A stretch of 64,000 bases of DNA, taken from positions 1 through 64,000 of the forward strand of contig CALEMF010000056.1 in the NCBI GenBank assembly GCA_937911505.1, given 5' to 3'. How positions within the stretch are numbered: the stretch's first letter is position 1; every line of letters begins with the position of its first letter. Below are positions 16,632 to 24,759 of this stretch, piece after piece. Below the pieces are notes generated by a model. It ran no database searches. It worked only from the letters and a program-made list of their open reading frames with translations, and was not told where the DNA came from. Made by a program: the position numbers and the translations under genes. This DNA is from an uncultured Cytophagales bacterium (GTDB lineage Bacteria; Bacteroidota; Bacteroidia; Cytophagales; Thermonemataceae).

Positions 16632-17360
16632 ATGAAGAAACGTACCTTTTTGAAAATATCAGCCACCTTTGGAGCAGGTGTAGTAGTAGCGCCCTCTCTC
16701 GTTTCTTGTAATGAAGAGGCCTCAAATGATACTGATGCAACTGGCGAAGCAGCGGCGGCTACCTTACTGAGCTTTGAGCTTCCCAAGCTTCCCTACCCTT
16801 ATGATGCACTCGTGGCTGCTGTTGACGAAGAAACGATGACCATCCACCATCAAAAACACCACCAAGGCTACGTTAATAAACTCAACAAGGCAATTCAAGA
16901 AACTAAAACAGAAGCTTCCTCTCTAGAAGATTTGTTGGCAAAAACCGATTTGCCCGAAGCCATCCGTAACAACGGAGGAGGGCATTTTAACCATTCTCTC
17001 TTCTGGGAAATTCTCGCACCTGAACCTGTACAACCTTCCAAAACAATGGATGGTCTACTCAGTAAAGACTTTGGCTCGGTAGAAGGCTTTAAGAAAAGCT
17101 TTACGGAAGCGGCTGGAGGCGTTTTTGGCTCAGGATGGGCGTGGCTTTGCTTGGGTGACGACGAGCAGCTTTTTATTACTACCACTCCTAACCAAGACAA
17201 CCCACTAATGTCTGTAGCAGAAAAGCAAGGGAAACCGCTAATGGGTATTGATGTCTGGGAACACGCGTATTACCTGCGCTATCAGAATGAGAGAGGTCAG
17301 TACCTCCAAAAAATTCTAGAACGCATCAACTGGGAAGCAGTAGAAAATAACTTAGGATAA
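16632..17360 (+). CDS. Exported Mn-type superoxide dismutase (lipoprotein)
   Basis: 242 residues. A Fe/Mn superoxide dismutase domain (about 47-240) follows an unusual N-terminus: KKRTFLK (a Tat-like motif with KR instead of RR), a hydrophobic stretch, and a lipobox LVSC with Cys26. Metal ligands are all visible: H72 (IHHQKHH), H121 (HFNHSLFW), D207 and H211 (DVWEHAYYL). NQD at 187-189 is the manganese-type outer-sphere signature. It would turn superoxide into peroxide and oxygen in the periplasm, possibly folded with its metal before export. Most SodA/SodB proteins are cytoplasmic, so the signal is the notable point. Followed by a bidirectional terminator. Confidence 0.92.
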   Translation: MKKRTFLKISATFGAGVVVAPSLVSCNEEASNDTDATGEAAAATLLSFELPKLPYPYDALVAAVDEETMTIHHQKHHQGYVNKLNKAIQETKTEASSLEDLLAKTDLPEAIRNNGGGHFNHSLFWEILAPEPVQPSKTMDGLLSKDFGSVEGFKKSFTEAAGGVFGSGWAWLCLGDDEQLFITTTPNQDNPLMSVAEKQGKPLMGIDVWEHAYYLRYQNERGQYLQKILERINWEAVENNLG

Positions 17361-17385
17361 GTATAGTAAGGTTACCATTAACACT

Positions 17386-17424
17386 AAAACTGCTAGGCAG
17401 ACAGGTGGTTTGTCCAGCAGTTTT
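17386..17424. terminator. Bidirectional terminator between sod and type III PKS
   Basis: 9 bp stem AAAACTGCT (17386-17394) / AGCAGTTTT (17416-17424) around a 21-base loop. The A/T-rich arms give a T-run on both strands. The right arm overlaps the stop codon of the polyketide synthase gene (17423-17425), so the two convergent transcripts share one stop signal. Confidence 0.65.
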
Positions 17425-18538
17425 AAAGGTTCATCTTAGTCTCGAGCAACGCCGTCTCGATCGTTAAACCTGGTCCAAAGCCTACCCCTAAGATGCGTGT
17501 AGTCTTCTCCCAGTCAATTTGCTTTTGCCACAGATATTGCCATACAAAAAAGATCGTTACAGAAGACATGTTACCGTAATTCTTGAGCGTATCGAATGAT
17601 CCTGCCAACTGCTCCGTAACTAATTGAAATACCTGCTGTACTACTTCTAAAATACGCTTTCCACCTGGATGAATCGCCCAAAAATCAATATCTTTTACCT
17701 CTATTTGTAAAGAAGCCAACGTATGGTTAATCAATGGGGCTATCCCCTTTTGAATCAACTGTGGAATATAACTACTTAAAGTCATAAGAAAGCCTGTGCT
17801 TCCTATTTCCCAAGCCATGTCAGAAGCGCCTTCGGGCATAATCTCTGAATAGAAGCGCTTTAGATGTAGGCCTTTGTGTTTTTGTTGCTGAGCTTGCTTG
17901 TCAGAGACTACCAAAGCTGCCGCTGCACCATCAGCAAAGAGCGCATTGGCTGTTAAGTTATCAGTGTCGTATACCTTTTGAAAATGCAAGGTACAGAGTT
18001 CTACACAGGTTACTAGTACAACCGCCTCAGGATCCGTTTGACAGATCAAATCAGCTTGCTTTAAGGCATGAAACCCTGCATAACACCCCATAAAATTGAC
18101 GGAAGTACGTGGTGTATGTGAAGGAAGCTGTAGCGCTTTCAGTAGAGCAATATCTAAGCCTGGCGCTGACATACCTGTACAACTTACGGTAATAAGATGG
18201 GTAATTTCTGGTGTATGATCAAGTTGCTGCTGAGCACTCTGTATTGCCTCTAGCGCAAGCGGGAGGGCAGCCTGTCGATAACCTTCCATGCGTTGTTCTA
18301 TGGTAGGAAAGGGCTCTAAGTTTTGGCTGTTAGGATAAAAACTGCGTTCAGTAGTAGGAACAGTATAGTCTGCAATGGCAGAGTAGCGTGTATCAATCCC
18401 AGTTTTTTTGTAAAGGATTTCTAATTTGCGGCGCTCTCGCTCGTCAGGTTGGTAAACACCCAACATAAAGTCTAAGATGGCTTGCTGCTTATGCTGGTAA
18501 GGGGGCAAAGCCGTTCCAATAGAGATAATAAGGCTCAT
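17423..18538 (-). CDS. Type III polyketide synthase (chalcone synthase-like)
   Basis: 371 residues from ATG 18538; an earlier ATG at 18568 adds ten residues. Homodimeric type III PKSs extend CoA starters with malonyl-CoA to make pyrones or phloroglucinol/resorcinol-type products. The catalytic triad is intact: Cys152 in VNFMGCYAGFHAL, His290 in FWAIHPGGKRIL and Asn323 in LKNYGNMSS. The end GVGFGPGLTIE is the family's cyclisation-loop motif. Last in a minus-strand run with DoxX and two AraC-type regulators; a methyltransferase or oxidoreductase partner is not next to it. The product cannot be predicted from sequence. Confidence 0.93.
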   Translation of the reverse strand: MSLIISIGTALPPYQHKQQAILDFMLGVYQPDERERRKLEILYKKTGIDTRYSAIADYTVPTTERSFYPNSQNLEPFPTIEQRMEGYRQAALPLALEAIQSAQQQLDHTPEITHLITVSCTGMSAPGLDIALLKALQLPSHTPRTSVNFMGCYAGFHALKQADLICQTDPEAVVLVTCVELCTLHFQKVYDTDNLTANALFADGAAAALVVSDKQAQQQKHKGLHLKRFYSEIMPEGASDMAWEIGSTGFLMTLSSYIPQLIQKGIAPLINHTLASLQIEVKDIDFWAIHPGGKRILEVVQQVFQLVTEQLAGSFDTLKNYGNMSSVTIFFVWQYLWQKQIDWEKTTRILGVGFGPGLTIETALLETKMNL

Positions 18539-18642
18539 AAAGCTTTTGGTCAAAGTATCTCTAAACATATAAAAAAGGCAACTGGTTCACAAGTCGCCTC
18601 CTGCTTATTATGTTTTATTCATATATATGAAGCAATCTTTTA

Positions 18643-19143
18643 TTAGGCGATCTTTACAGACCGCCCTTTAGTAATGAGATAATCAATTCCCCATTTTCCT
18701 GAGCCATGTACCATAGCGTACAACGATACCCAAAGAAAGCCCATAGCAGGGAGCATTCCCCAAGTGCCTTGCCCCCACTTTTGGAAGAAAATAGCAACCA
18801 ACATAGTACAAGCAATAAAGAAAGCCGCCAAGCGGGTCTGGAAACCAATGGCCAATAATAGCCCGCCAATCGCTTCACTCGCAGCGCCCATCCAAGCAAA
18901 GAAATAAGGAGCTATACTAAAAGGCATCCCAAATTCAGCTACATCTCCAGGAAACCAACTGGCTACTTCCAAAAAGCCAAGAGGCTCTTCAGAATTGGAC
19001 CAAGGCAAGCCAAATTTACTAGAACCAAAGTCGAGGGTGAGTAATAAACCTGTAATCACTCTGGGGATAGTGATCAAAATGTTACTTGCGATAGAAGTGA
19101 ATACTACTGGTCGTGTAAGTCGGAAAAATAAGTTTTGTATCAT
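18643..19143 (-). CDS. DoxX-family membrane protein
   Basis: 166 residues with four hydrophobic segments (about 20-40, 80-100, 105-122, 128-148). The family signature is visible: ARV/PRVITGLLLTLDFGSSKFG near the N-terminus and PYFFAWMGAASEAIGGLLLAIGFQTRLAAFF, then FIACTMLVAIFF. DoxX proteins are linked to quinone-dependent oxidation and redox balance; the exact role here is unknown. It lies 104 bp upstream of the polyketide synthase and 82 bp after the second AraC regulator on the same strand. Quinone or phenolic chemistry would tie it to the PKS, but that is inference. Confidence 0.85.
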   Translation of the reverse strand: MIQNLFFRLTRPVVFTSIASNILITIPRVITGLLLTLDFGSSKFGLPWSNSEEPLGFLEVASWFPGDVAEFGMPFSIAPYFFAWMGAASEAIGGLLLAIGFQTRLAAFFIACTMLVAIFFQKWGQGTWGMLPAMGFLWVSLYAMVHGSGKWGIDYLITKGRSVKIA

Positions 19144-19225
19144 CGGATGAAAAAATTTTGGTGAACGAATGATACAAAGCTCTCAAAAAAGGCTTTTTGG
19201 ATCGTCTCAAAATGCATAATGAGCC

Positions 19226-20353
19226 TTATTTGTTCATTAAAAGTGCTTCTTGTTGCTTAAAGTACATACTAGGACTTACCCCTTTTAGCTCTTTAAAGAT
19301 CCGATTGAAGGAAGCTTTAGAGTTAAAACCTGCCTCGTAGGCAATGCCTAATAAGCTTAGATGGCTGTAAGCTTCTTGAGTAGCCAAGGTAATGAAAGTC
19401 TCCACCCTGTGTTGGTTCACCGCTCCTCGAAAGGTTGTCTGCTGATCGCTAAAAAATTTAGATACAATATTTTTGGAAGTTCCTGTCATTTTAGCAAAGC
19501 TTGTCAAATCGAGCTCAGGATCGAGGTGTACCTGCTCTTCTCTAAAAAGCCGTTCGACTTGTGGTTGTAAATGCGCCGCGGCATTTTCTTCTGTAACAGA
19601 AGGGGCTGTAGGGAGTAAAAGGGCTTGGTGTTGGTAAACAAAGGCTTGATAACCAATAAGGAAACTGATCAGCGCGTGGGTAAGTTGTAAAGGAAACGAT
19701 AGCCAAGGCGTATTGAATAGATTGTACTCATATAGCCCATAGAGTATCCAATCAGCTACTTCATACACAAGGCCTACCACGAGTAGAATGGCTAGCCAAG
19801 CGGTAAAACGTTGTAGCCATCGATAAACGGGTTGCTTCCAATGGCTTTTAGGAATCTCTCTTTGTAATATTTGGTAAGCGGCTAGCAAATAAACCGTACT
19901 AATCACTACCAGCCCAAAAGTCTCTATGTATTGTACATAAGGCGCTACCACGTGCCGCCACAACCAACTTTTATAAGCCTGTGAACGAAACCCTACCGTA
20001 AGGTAAAAGCCAAATTGTATGATGGGAAGCACAAAATGAAAAAGATACTGCCTCTGAAATCGAAAGGAAGGTTGCACACGCGACCTCACAAACAGATAGT
20101 ATAGCGGAGCAATACTCCAGCTAAAATAGATCGGAATAAAATATAAAAACTGATAGTGGCTATAAATACCTGTGAGCGCAAAAAGCTGATTGCACAACGT
20201 AAGCCCATACAAGAGCAACAGCAATCCTAGAAAAAGATTGGTTTGTTTTACCCCTTCTCTACGAAGTAGTAGCTGAATACCTACTGCTAGGCAAAGTAAA
20301 ATGCCAAAACTGTCTAGAAAGATAGCAATAAGATCAGGAACGTTGATTTGCAT
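19226..20353 (-). CDS. Membrane-anchored AraC-family regulator, copy 2
   Basis: 375 residues. The first ~240 residues carry about seven hydrophobic segments, a type common in Bacteroidota AraC regulators. Residues about 275-372 are an AraC DNA-binding domain: LDLTSFAKMTGTSKNIVSKFF is the first HTH and LLGIAYEAGFNSKASFNRIFKELKGVSPSMYFK the second with the C-terminal signature. 17 bp behind its paralogue at 20371 and same direction, so a tandem duplication in one transcript. Presumed targets are nearby DoxX and PKS genes; this is inference. Confidence 0.85.
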   Translation of the reverse strand: MQINVPDLIAIFLDSFGILLCLAVGIQLLLRREGVKQTNLFLGLLLLLYGLTLCNQLFALTGIYSHYQFLYFIPIYFSWSIAPLYYLFVRSRVQPSFRFQRQYLFHFVLPIIQFGFYLTVGFRSQAYKSWLWRHVVAPYVQYIETFGLVVISTVYLLAAYQILQREIPKSHWKQPVYRWLQRFTAWLAILLVVGLVYEVADWILYGLYEYNLFNTPWLSFPLQLTHALISFLIGYQAFVYQHQALLLPTAPSVTEENAAAHLQPQVERLFREEQVHLDPELDLTSFAKMTGTSKNIVSKFFSDQQTTFRGAVNQHRVETFITLATQEAYSHLSLLGIAYEAGFNSKASFNRIFKELKGVSPSMYFKQQEALLMNK

Positions 20354-20370
20354 ATATTTTTGTGTTGAAT

Positions 20371-21582
20371 TTACTTAGCCGCCAAAAGTGATTTTCTGTA
20401 AGCCAAGTACGCTTTTGGACTTTCTCCCTTAAGCACCTTGAAAGCACTATGAAAAGTAGCCTTAGCGTTAAAACCTGCCTGATAAGCAATGCCTAGTATA
20501 CTTACATGTGCATAGGTAGGCTGCATAGCCATCTCAACAAACGATACCACACGGTATTGGTTAAGGGTGGTAGCAAAGGTAGTATTTTGTTCGATAAAAA
20601 ACTGCACCACCTCTTCTTGTGCATAGCCCGTCATTTTGGTAAAAGTTGCCAAGGTCAACTCAGGGTCGAGATGCATTTGCTTCTCTTCAAATAGTTCTTT
20701 TATCTTTTGAGCAAGCTTTGTATCATTCGCTTCTTTGAAAAGTAAGTAGTAATCGAGTCTTAAGTCGAGCTGCGCACGAATGTTTTCAAGTTGCTCTTTG
20801 GTCTGCGATGATAGTCTTATGTGCTCAGCAGCCGTCTTTTGTAAGTAAAATGAGGGGTATTGATAGGCAAAGGCTTGATAGACCAATAGTAAGTTAATTC
20901 CTACAGAGGCGAACTTTACAGGAAACAACCACAAGGTAGTACCATTCGACGACTGTAAGAATGGTACTAATGACGAGTAAAAAAACTCGTGGAGAAAGTT
21001 GATTGATAGAAATAAAGTTAACCATATAGCAAAGCGATAGAGCCAATGCCCTACAGGTTCTTTCCAATGGTCTGTTTGGCGCTCTTTCTTTATAAAGAGA
21101 AAAGTGATAGTTAAGTAAAATGCATTGTACAGCCAAAACAGCATAGACTCAATATAAGATAAGAAAAAAATAGTTGATTCTACTTCACTAGATGGGTCTG
21201 TATAAGCCAGTATCGTCACTACCATTTGAAATATGAACTGCAGCAAGGGTAGTACAAAATGGAAGCTATAGTGTAGATTTGACTGAAATTGTAAAGCAGG
21301 TCTTAAGCGTGCTTTTACAAATAAATAAAAGAGCGGTGCTAGGCTCCAACTAAAATCAGATGGTAAGAAACGTAGAAATGGATAAGTATCATAAACGTTG
21401 GTGACGGCGAAGAGATAGCCTACAGTGGTAAGGCCATACAATATAAGCAAGCTTCCCAACAAGGCATTCGTAAGTTTTATACCTGCCTTACGCCACCAAA
21501 GTAAAACACCCACTATAAGGCACAATACTGTACCAAGGCTTTCAAGGAAAATAAAAGTGATGTCGACAATTTCTACTAGCAT
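20371..21582 (-). CDS. Membrane-anchored AraC-family regulator, copy 1
   Basis: 403 residues with the same plan as the gene downstream: seven hydrophobic segments up to about residue 245, a linker with a short coiled stretch (about 250-295), then an AraC domain (LTLATFTKMTGYAQEEVVQFF and VSILGIAYQAGFNAKATFHSAFKVLKGESPKAYL). The linker is longer than in copy 2. It begins 4 bp after the lipoprotein gene on the same strand, so the lipoprotein, both regulators and probably DoxX/PKS are one unit. Signal sensed unknown. Confidence 0.85.
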   Translation of the reverse strand: MLVEIVDITFIFLESLGTVLCLIVGVLLWWRKAGIKLTNALLGSLLILYGLTTVGYLFAVTNVYDTYPFLRFLPSDFSWSLAPLFYLFVKARLRPALQFQSNLHYSFHFVLPLLQFIFQMVVTILAYTDPSSEVESTIFFLSYIESMLFWLYNAFYLTITFLFIKKERQTDHWKEPVGHWLYRFAIWLTLFLSINFLHEFFYSSLVPFLQSSNGTTLWLFPVKFASVGINLLLVYQAFAYQYPSFYLQKTAAEHIRLSSQTKEQLENIRAQLDLRLDYYLLFKEANDTKLAQKIKELFEEKQMHLDPELTLATFTKMTGYAQEEVVQFFIEQNTTFATTLNQYRVVSFVEMAMQPTYAHVSILGIAYQAGFNAKATFHSAFKVLKGESPKAYLAYRKSLLAAK

Positions 21583-21586
21583 AGTT

Positions 21587-22351
21587 CTAAAAGGACTGAC
21601 TTTTACGCTTATTCCATTCTTCTAGCGATAAAATCTCCTTCAATATATAGGTCTGTTGAACCTTAGGTAACTTCCTTATATACTTATATAATCCTATTCC
21701 TTTTACATAGTAATTTTTTTGTTCAAAAGTGAAAGGTGCTAGCACCGCTTGTGTATCGCTTTCAATACGAATCTCAAAGTAGTCCTGTAAAACAATTGCT
21801 TCGCGTGTTTCCCCCTCAAAGCGTACTGTTACGGAATCTCCCTGAAACTTACGTGTTTTTTTCGTCTCTACAAGGTAATTTGTTTCGCTGTCTCTTCCCT
21901 TAAAGCGCCAGATTAGCGGACGATTTTTCCTTAGCTTCCACACAAAGATCGTAGGGTGAATAATTTCTGCAGCCACACGAAAGGCCTTACCCGTATCATT
22001 ATATTGTGTTTCCTTGTAAGCCTTCATAAACGCCCCTACTTCATTAATTTCCTCTTTAATCCACTCAATCGGTTTCAAGTATCCTAAACTATCTTGTGTA
22101 TATGCTTCTGTAATGAGAAAAGTAGTTTCCTTTTCCTCAACTGTTTTTAAAATCCAATAAAGATGTTCCAAGCCCTCTTCCAAAGGCGCATAATGATAGA
22201 CTAATGGCTTTTTGAGCAGTTCTATAGGGTAATAATAACTTCTGTAAGAAGGGCGCGCCGCTTGCTGTCGTTGATGCGTCTCAGTACAACCACCCATCCA
22301 AAGAATTATACCTACCACACTTAACCATATAACATAGCTTTGTATCTTCAT
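21587..22351 (-). CDS. Lipoprotein, unknown function
   Basis: 254 residues from ATG 22351, which places a proper lipoprotein signal at the N-terminus (MKIQSYVIW... lipobox MGGC, Cys24). The longer reading to 22420 puts 23 extra residues ahead of the signal and is unlikely. Mature part is mixed alpha/beta with many aromatic and charged residues (SYYYPIELLKKPLVYHY, VTVRFEGETREAIVLQDYFEI). No family recognised. First gene of the minus-strand run that includes two AraC regulators, DoxX and the PKS. Confidence 0.6.
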   Translation of the reverse strand: MKIQSYVIWLSVVGIILWMGGCTETHQRQQAARPSYRSYYYPIELLKKPLVYHYAPLEEGLEHLYWILKTVEEKETTFLITEAYTQDSLGYLKPIEWIKEEINEVGAFMKAYKETQYNDTGKAFRVAAEIIHPTIFVWKLRKNRPLIWRFKGRDSETNYLVETKKTRKFQGDSVTVRFEGETREAIVLQDYFEIRIESDTQAVLAPFTFEQKNYYVKGIGLYKYIRKLPKVQQTYILKEILSLEEWNKRKSQSF

Positions 22352-22441
22352 TCGGGATTTTTGGCAAAATAGGAAGTTTCTCACTTCTACGCTAGTTTTA
22401 CGCAGAAGTCCTGAACACAAAAGAACTAAAATAAGTCTTTA

Positions 22442-22473
22442 TTTGTATAAATATAATGATCGTTATATATTTG
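22442..22473 (+). promoter_or_regulatory. tetR promoter with operator copy 1 in the spacer
   Basis: TTTG (22442-22445), 20 bp, then TATATTTG (22466-22473): both Bacteroidota promoter boxes are perfect. The 18-base near-palindrome ATATAATGATCGTTATAT (22451-22468) fills the spacer and overlaps the -7 box by three bases. Two further copies lie at 23117 and 23357. A repressor bound here would block polymerase, so self-repression by the TetR protein is the simplest reading. ATG follows 18 bp after the -7 box. Confidence 0.75.
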
Positions 22474-22491
22474 AATTAAACCAGTACATGT

Positions 22492-23100
22492 ATGAGAAAC
22501 CAAGCAAAATTATCAAAAGGAGAAAGAACCAAGCAAGAGATTATTGTAAAAGCTGCCAAGTTGATTAACGAGAAAGGCATTGCAGGCACCTCTATTGCTG
22601 ACCTTACCAAAGCTACTAAACTAACGAGTGGCGCATTATACGGCAGTTTTTCTAGCAAAGAAGACATTGTAAGAGAAGCTTTTGATTACAATGCTCAAAG
22701 AATATTAGAAGGCTATCGTTCTAAAATTGCCACACAGTCAAACGCCTACGAGAAAATTGTTCACCTGCTCGACTTTGCTTCTCAGGAGCTTCCTCTCCTA
22801 TTTGAAGGAGGATGTCCTATTCTCAATACAGCCATAGAAGTAGATGACACCCTTCCTTGGATGAAGCAAAAGGTACATTGGGTAGTAAAGCAATGGGTCA
22901 ATATGGTAGATGGCTTACTTATAGAAGGTATTCGGCAGCGTACTTTCGAAACATTTGATACACAAAAGTTTAGCTTATATATCCTCTCTGCCTTAGAAGG
23001 TGCTATTATGCTCGCCAAATGTACAGACGACGTGTCCGTTATCGAAAATGCTACCCATTACATCAAAGAAGATTTAAAAAGAAGAATGAAAAGTGTATAA
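22492..23100 (+). CDS. TetR-family repressor of the RND efflux operon
   Basis: 202 residues, ATG 22492. N-terminal HTH (about 12-58): ERTKQEIIVKAAKLI, NEKGIAGTSIADLTKATKL, then TSGALYGSFSSKEDIV, the standard TetR pattern (GALYxxFxSKEDL). The ligand domain (about 75-200) contains Cys in FEGGCPILN and AKCTDD. The three near-identical palindromes at 22451, 23117 and 23357 sit upstream of this gene and of the efflux genes and are the likely operators. It probably represses itself and the operon until an efflux substrate binds. Confidence 0.92.
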   Translation: MRNQAKLSKGERTKQEIIVKAAKLINEKGIAGTSIADLTKATKLTSGALYGSFSSKEDIVREAFDYNAQRILEGYRSKIATQSNAYEKIVHLLDFASQELPLLFEGGCPILNTAIEVDDTLPWMKQKVHWVVKQWVNMVDGLLIEGIRQRTFETFDTQKFSLYILSALEGAIMLAKCTDDVSVIENATHYIKEDLKRRMKSV

Positions 23101-23116
23101 TTTTTTTAACAAAAAA

Positions 23117-23134
23117 ATATAATGACTGTTATAT
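23117..23134 (+). promoter_or_regulatory. TetR operator copy 2 (efflux operon upstream region)
   Basis: ATATAATGACTGTTATAT differs from copy 1 at only two central positions. It lies 17 bp after the tetR stop codon and 80 bp before the first ATG of the outer-membrane factor gene. The -7 box in the same register is poor (TATTATAG), so the exact promoter is unclear. Confidence 0.65.
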
Positions 23135-23213
23135 TATAGTAATTTCTTAAAGTAAGTTGATTTCAATAGTATTCATTCACAAAAATAAACCATCCATAGA
23201 AAATACCTACTCT

Positions 23214-24734
23214 ATGAAACCTTTCAGTACAATTTATGCATCTAATCGCGATTTATATCCGTTATCCCAAGCCAATACTACGTTACGGCCTTCTCCAGAA
23301 AGCCATTTGTCCAAAAGAAAAGTAAGCGATAAAGCACGCTATTTTTTTCACAAAAAATATAATAATCGTTATATTTTTATTCTGCAGCTCTGCCTTTTGT
23401 TTCTTTTTCCTGTAGGCCTGATAGCACAATCGAGTGTACTCGATCAGTATGTGGCCGAAGGGGTTCAAAGTAACTTGGCACTTCAACAAGAAAATCAACA
23501 GCTTCAGCAAAGTGTACAAGATCTGAAAAGTGCTAAAAGCTTTTTTACGCCAGAAGTGTCTTTCTTAGCTGACTATACCCTGGCCAACGGTGGGCGTGAT
23601 ATTATAGTACCCGTGGGCGACTTACTCAATCCTGTGTATGCCTCACTTAATCAACTCACCGATAGTCAGCAATTTCCACAAATTGAAAATGCCGAAGAGC
23701 AGCTATTCCCTAATAATTTTCACGATACCCGCATTGGTATCAGGCAGCCGCTCTTCAACACAGATATTTACTATGGCTACCAAGCGCAAAAATCCTTAAT
23801 TTCTGTACAAGAAGCCAAGAGAGATGCTTACGTTCGCGAGCTAACCAAAGAAATCAAAACCAGCTATTACAATTACCTCAAGTCGCAAGAGCTACTCCGT
23901 ATTTATGATAGTACAGAAGTACTCCTCAACGAGCTTCTCAGGATCAACCAAGTATTAGTAAAGAATAATAAAGCCACCAAGGATGTAGTATACAGCGCGC
24001 AATTTGAGTTAGACGACTTGGAAAGTAAGGTAGCGGAAGCAGAAAGAAACCAAGCACTGGCCAAAAGCTACTTCAATTTCCTGTTGAATCGCCCTTTAGA
24101 GGAAGCGATTATTGTAGATACTACTATAACAAGTGAGGGGGCTGTAACCACCGATCCAACCTTGACTTCATCTGTAAATGCACTACAAAGCCAAGCTTTA
24201 GCCCAACGAGAAGAATTGAATCAACTACAGTCGGCTATCGAAGCCAACGAGGCAGCCATAAAACTCAGTAAGGGAGCCAAAGTTCCTGACTTATCACTTG
24301 GCTTTTTTGCAGGCTTTCAAGGCTTTGGCTATACCTTCGACGAAGAACAGCGCTACTATCTAGCCCAATTCCAGCTTGCGGTGCCTCTTTTTACAGGAGG
24401 ACGAAACAACACACGTGTCCAGAAAGCTACGATTGAGGCAGCGCGTACACGTACACAGTACGAAGAAGTACAAGCACAAATAAAAGTAGAAGTAATTGAA
24501 GCCTCTCGTAACCTTCGCGCAGCCCAAGCAACTGTTACAGCTAAGACTTCTGCCCTTAAAAGTGCCTCAGAGCGCTTTAAGATTATTAAAAGAAAATACG
24601 AAGAAAACCAAGCGCTCTTGGTAGAGTACCTCGACGCCAGAACCAAATTCACCAATGCAGCTACCGCCACAGCTATTGCACGTTACGATCTCTTGATTCG
24701 TAAAGCTGAGCTTGAACGCGTAGCCGCCTTATAA
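23214..24734 (+). CDS. TolC-like outer-membrane efflux channel
   Basis: 506 residues from the first ATG (23214); a TTG at 23157 would add 19. Outer membrane factor (OEP) repeats span about 90-300 and 310-500: long helices rich in Ala/Gln/Glu plus conserved strand segments (TRIGIRQPLFNTDIYYGY; FQLAVPLFTGGRN). The signal peptide (FILQLCLLFLFPVGLIAQ) begins some 55 residues in, with no Met close to it, so the N-terminus is abnormally long or the true start is a non-ATG codon near 23350. Operator copy 3 lies in this stretch. Forms the exit duct of the tripartite pump with the next two genes. Confidence 0.88.
   Translation: MKPFSTIYASNRDLYPLSQANTTLRPSPESHLSKRKVSDKARYFFHKKYNNRYIFILQLCLLFLFPVGLIAQSSVLDQYVAEGVQSNLALQQENQQLQQSVQDLKSAKSFFTPEVSFLADYTLANGGRDIIVPVGDLLNPVYASLNQLTDSQQFPQIENAEEQLFPNNFHDTRIGIRQPLFNTDIYYGYQAQKSLISVQEAKRDAYVRELTKEIKTSYYNYLKSQELLRIYDSTEVLLNELLRINQVLVKNNKATKDVVYSAQFELDDLESKVAEAERNQALAKSYFNFLLNRPLEEAIIVDTTITSEGAVTTDPTLTSSVNALQSQALAQREELNQLQSAIEANEAAIKLSKGAKVPDLSLGFFAGFQGFGYTFDEEQRYYLAQFQLAVPLFTGGRNNTRVQKATIEAARTRTQYEEVQAQIKVEVIEASRNLRAAQATVTAKTSALKSASERFKIIKRKYEENQALLVEYLDARTKFTNAATATAIARYDLLIRKAELERVAAL
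23357..23374 (+). promoter_or_regulatory. TetR operator copy 3, inside the reading frame of the channel gene
   Basis: ATATAATAATCGTTATAT differs from copy 1 at one base. It is within the frame of the TolC-like gene, immediately before the predicted signal peptide. A -7-like TATTTTTA sits in the same register as in copy 1. Flanking AT-rich bases also resemble copy 2, suggesting a duplicated control segment. Confidence 0.6.
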
Positions 24735-24759
24735 AAATATTCATATAAAAAATACTTCC

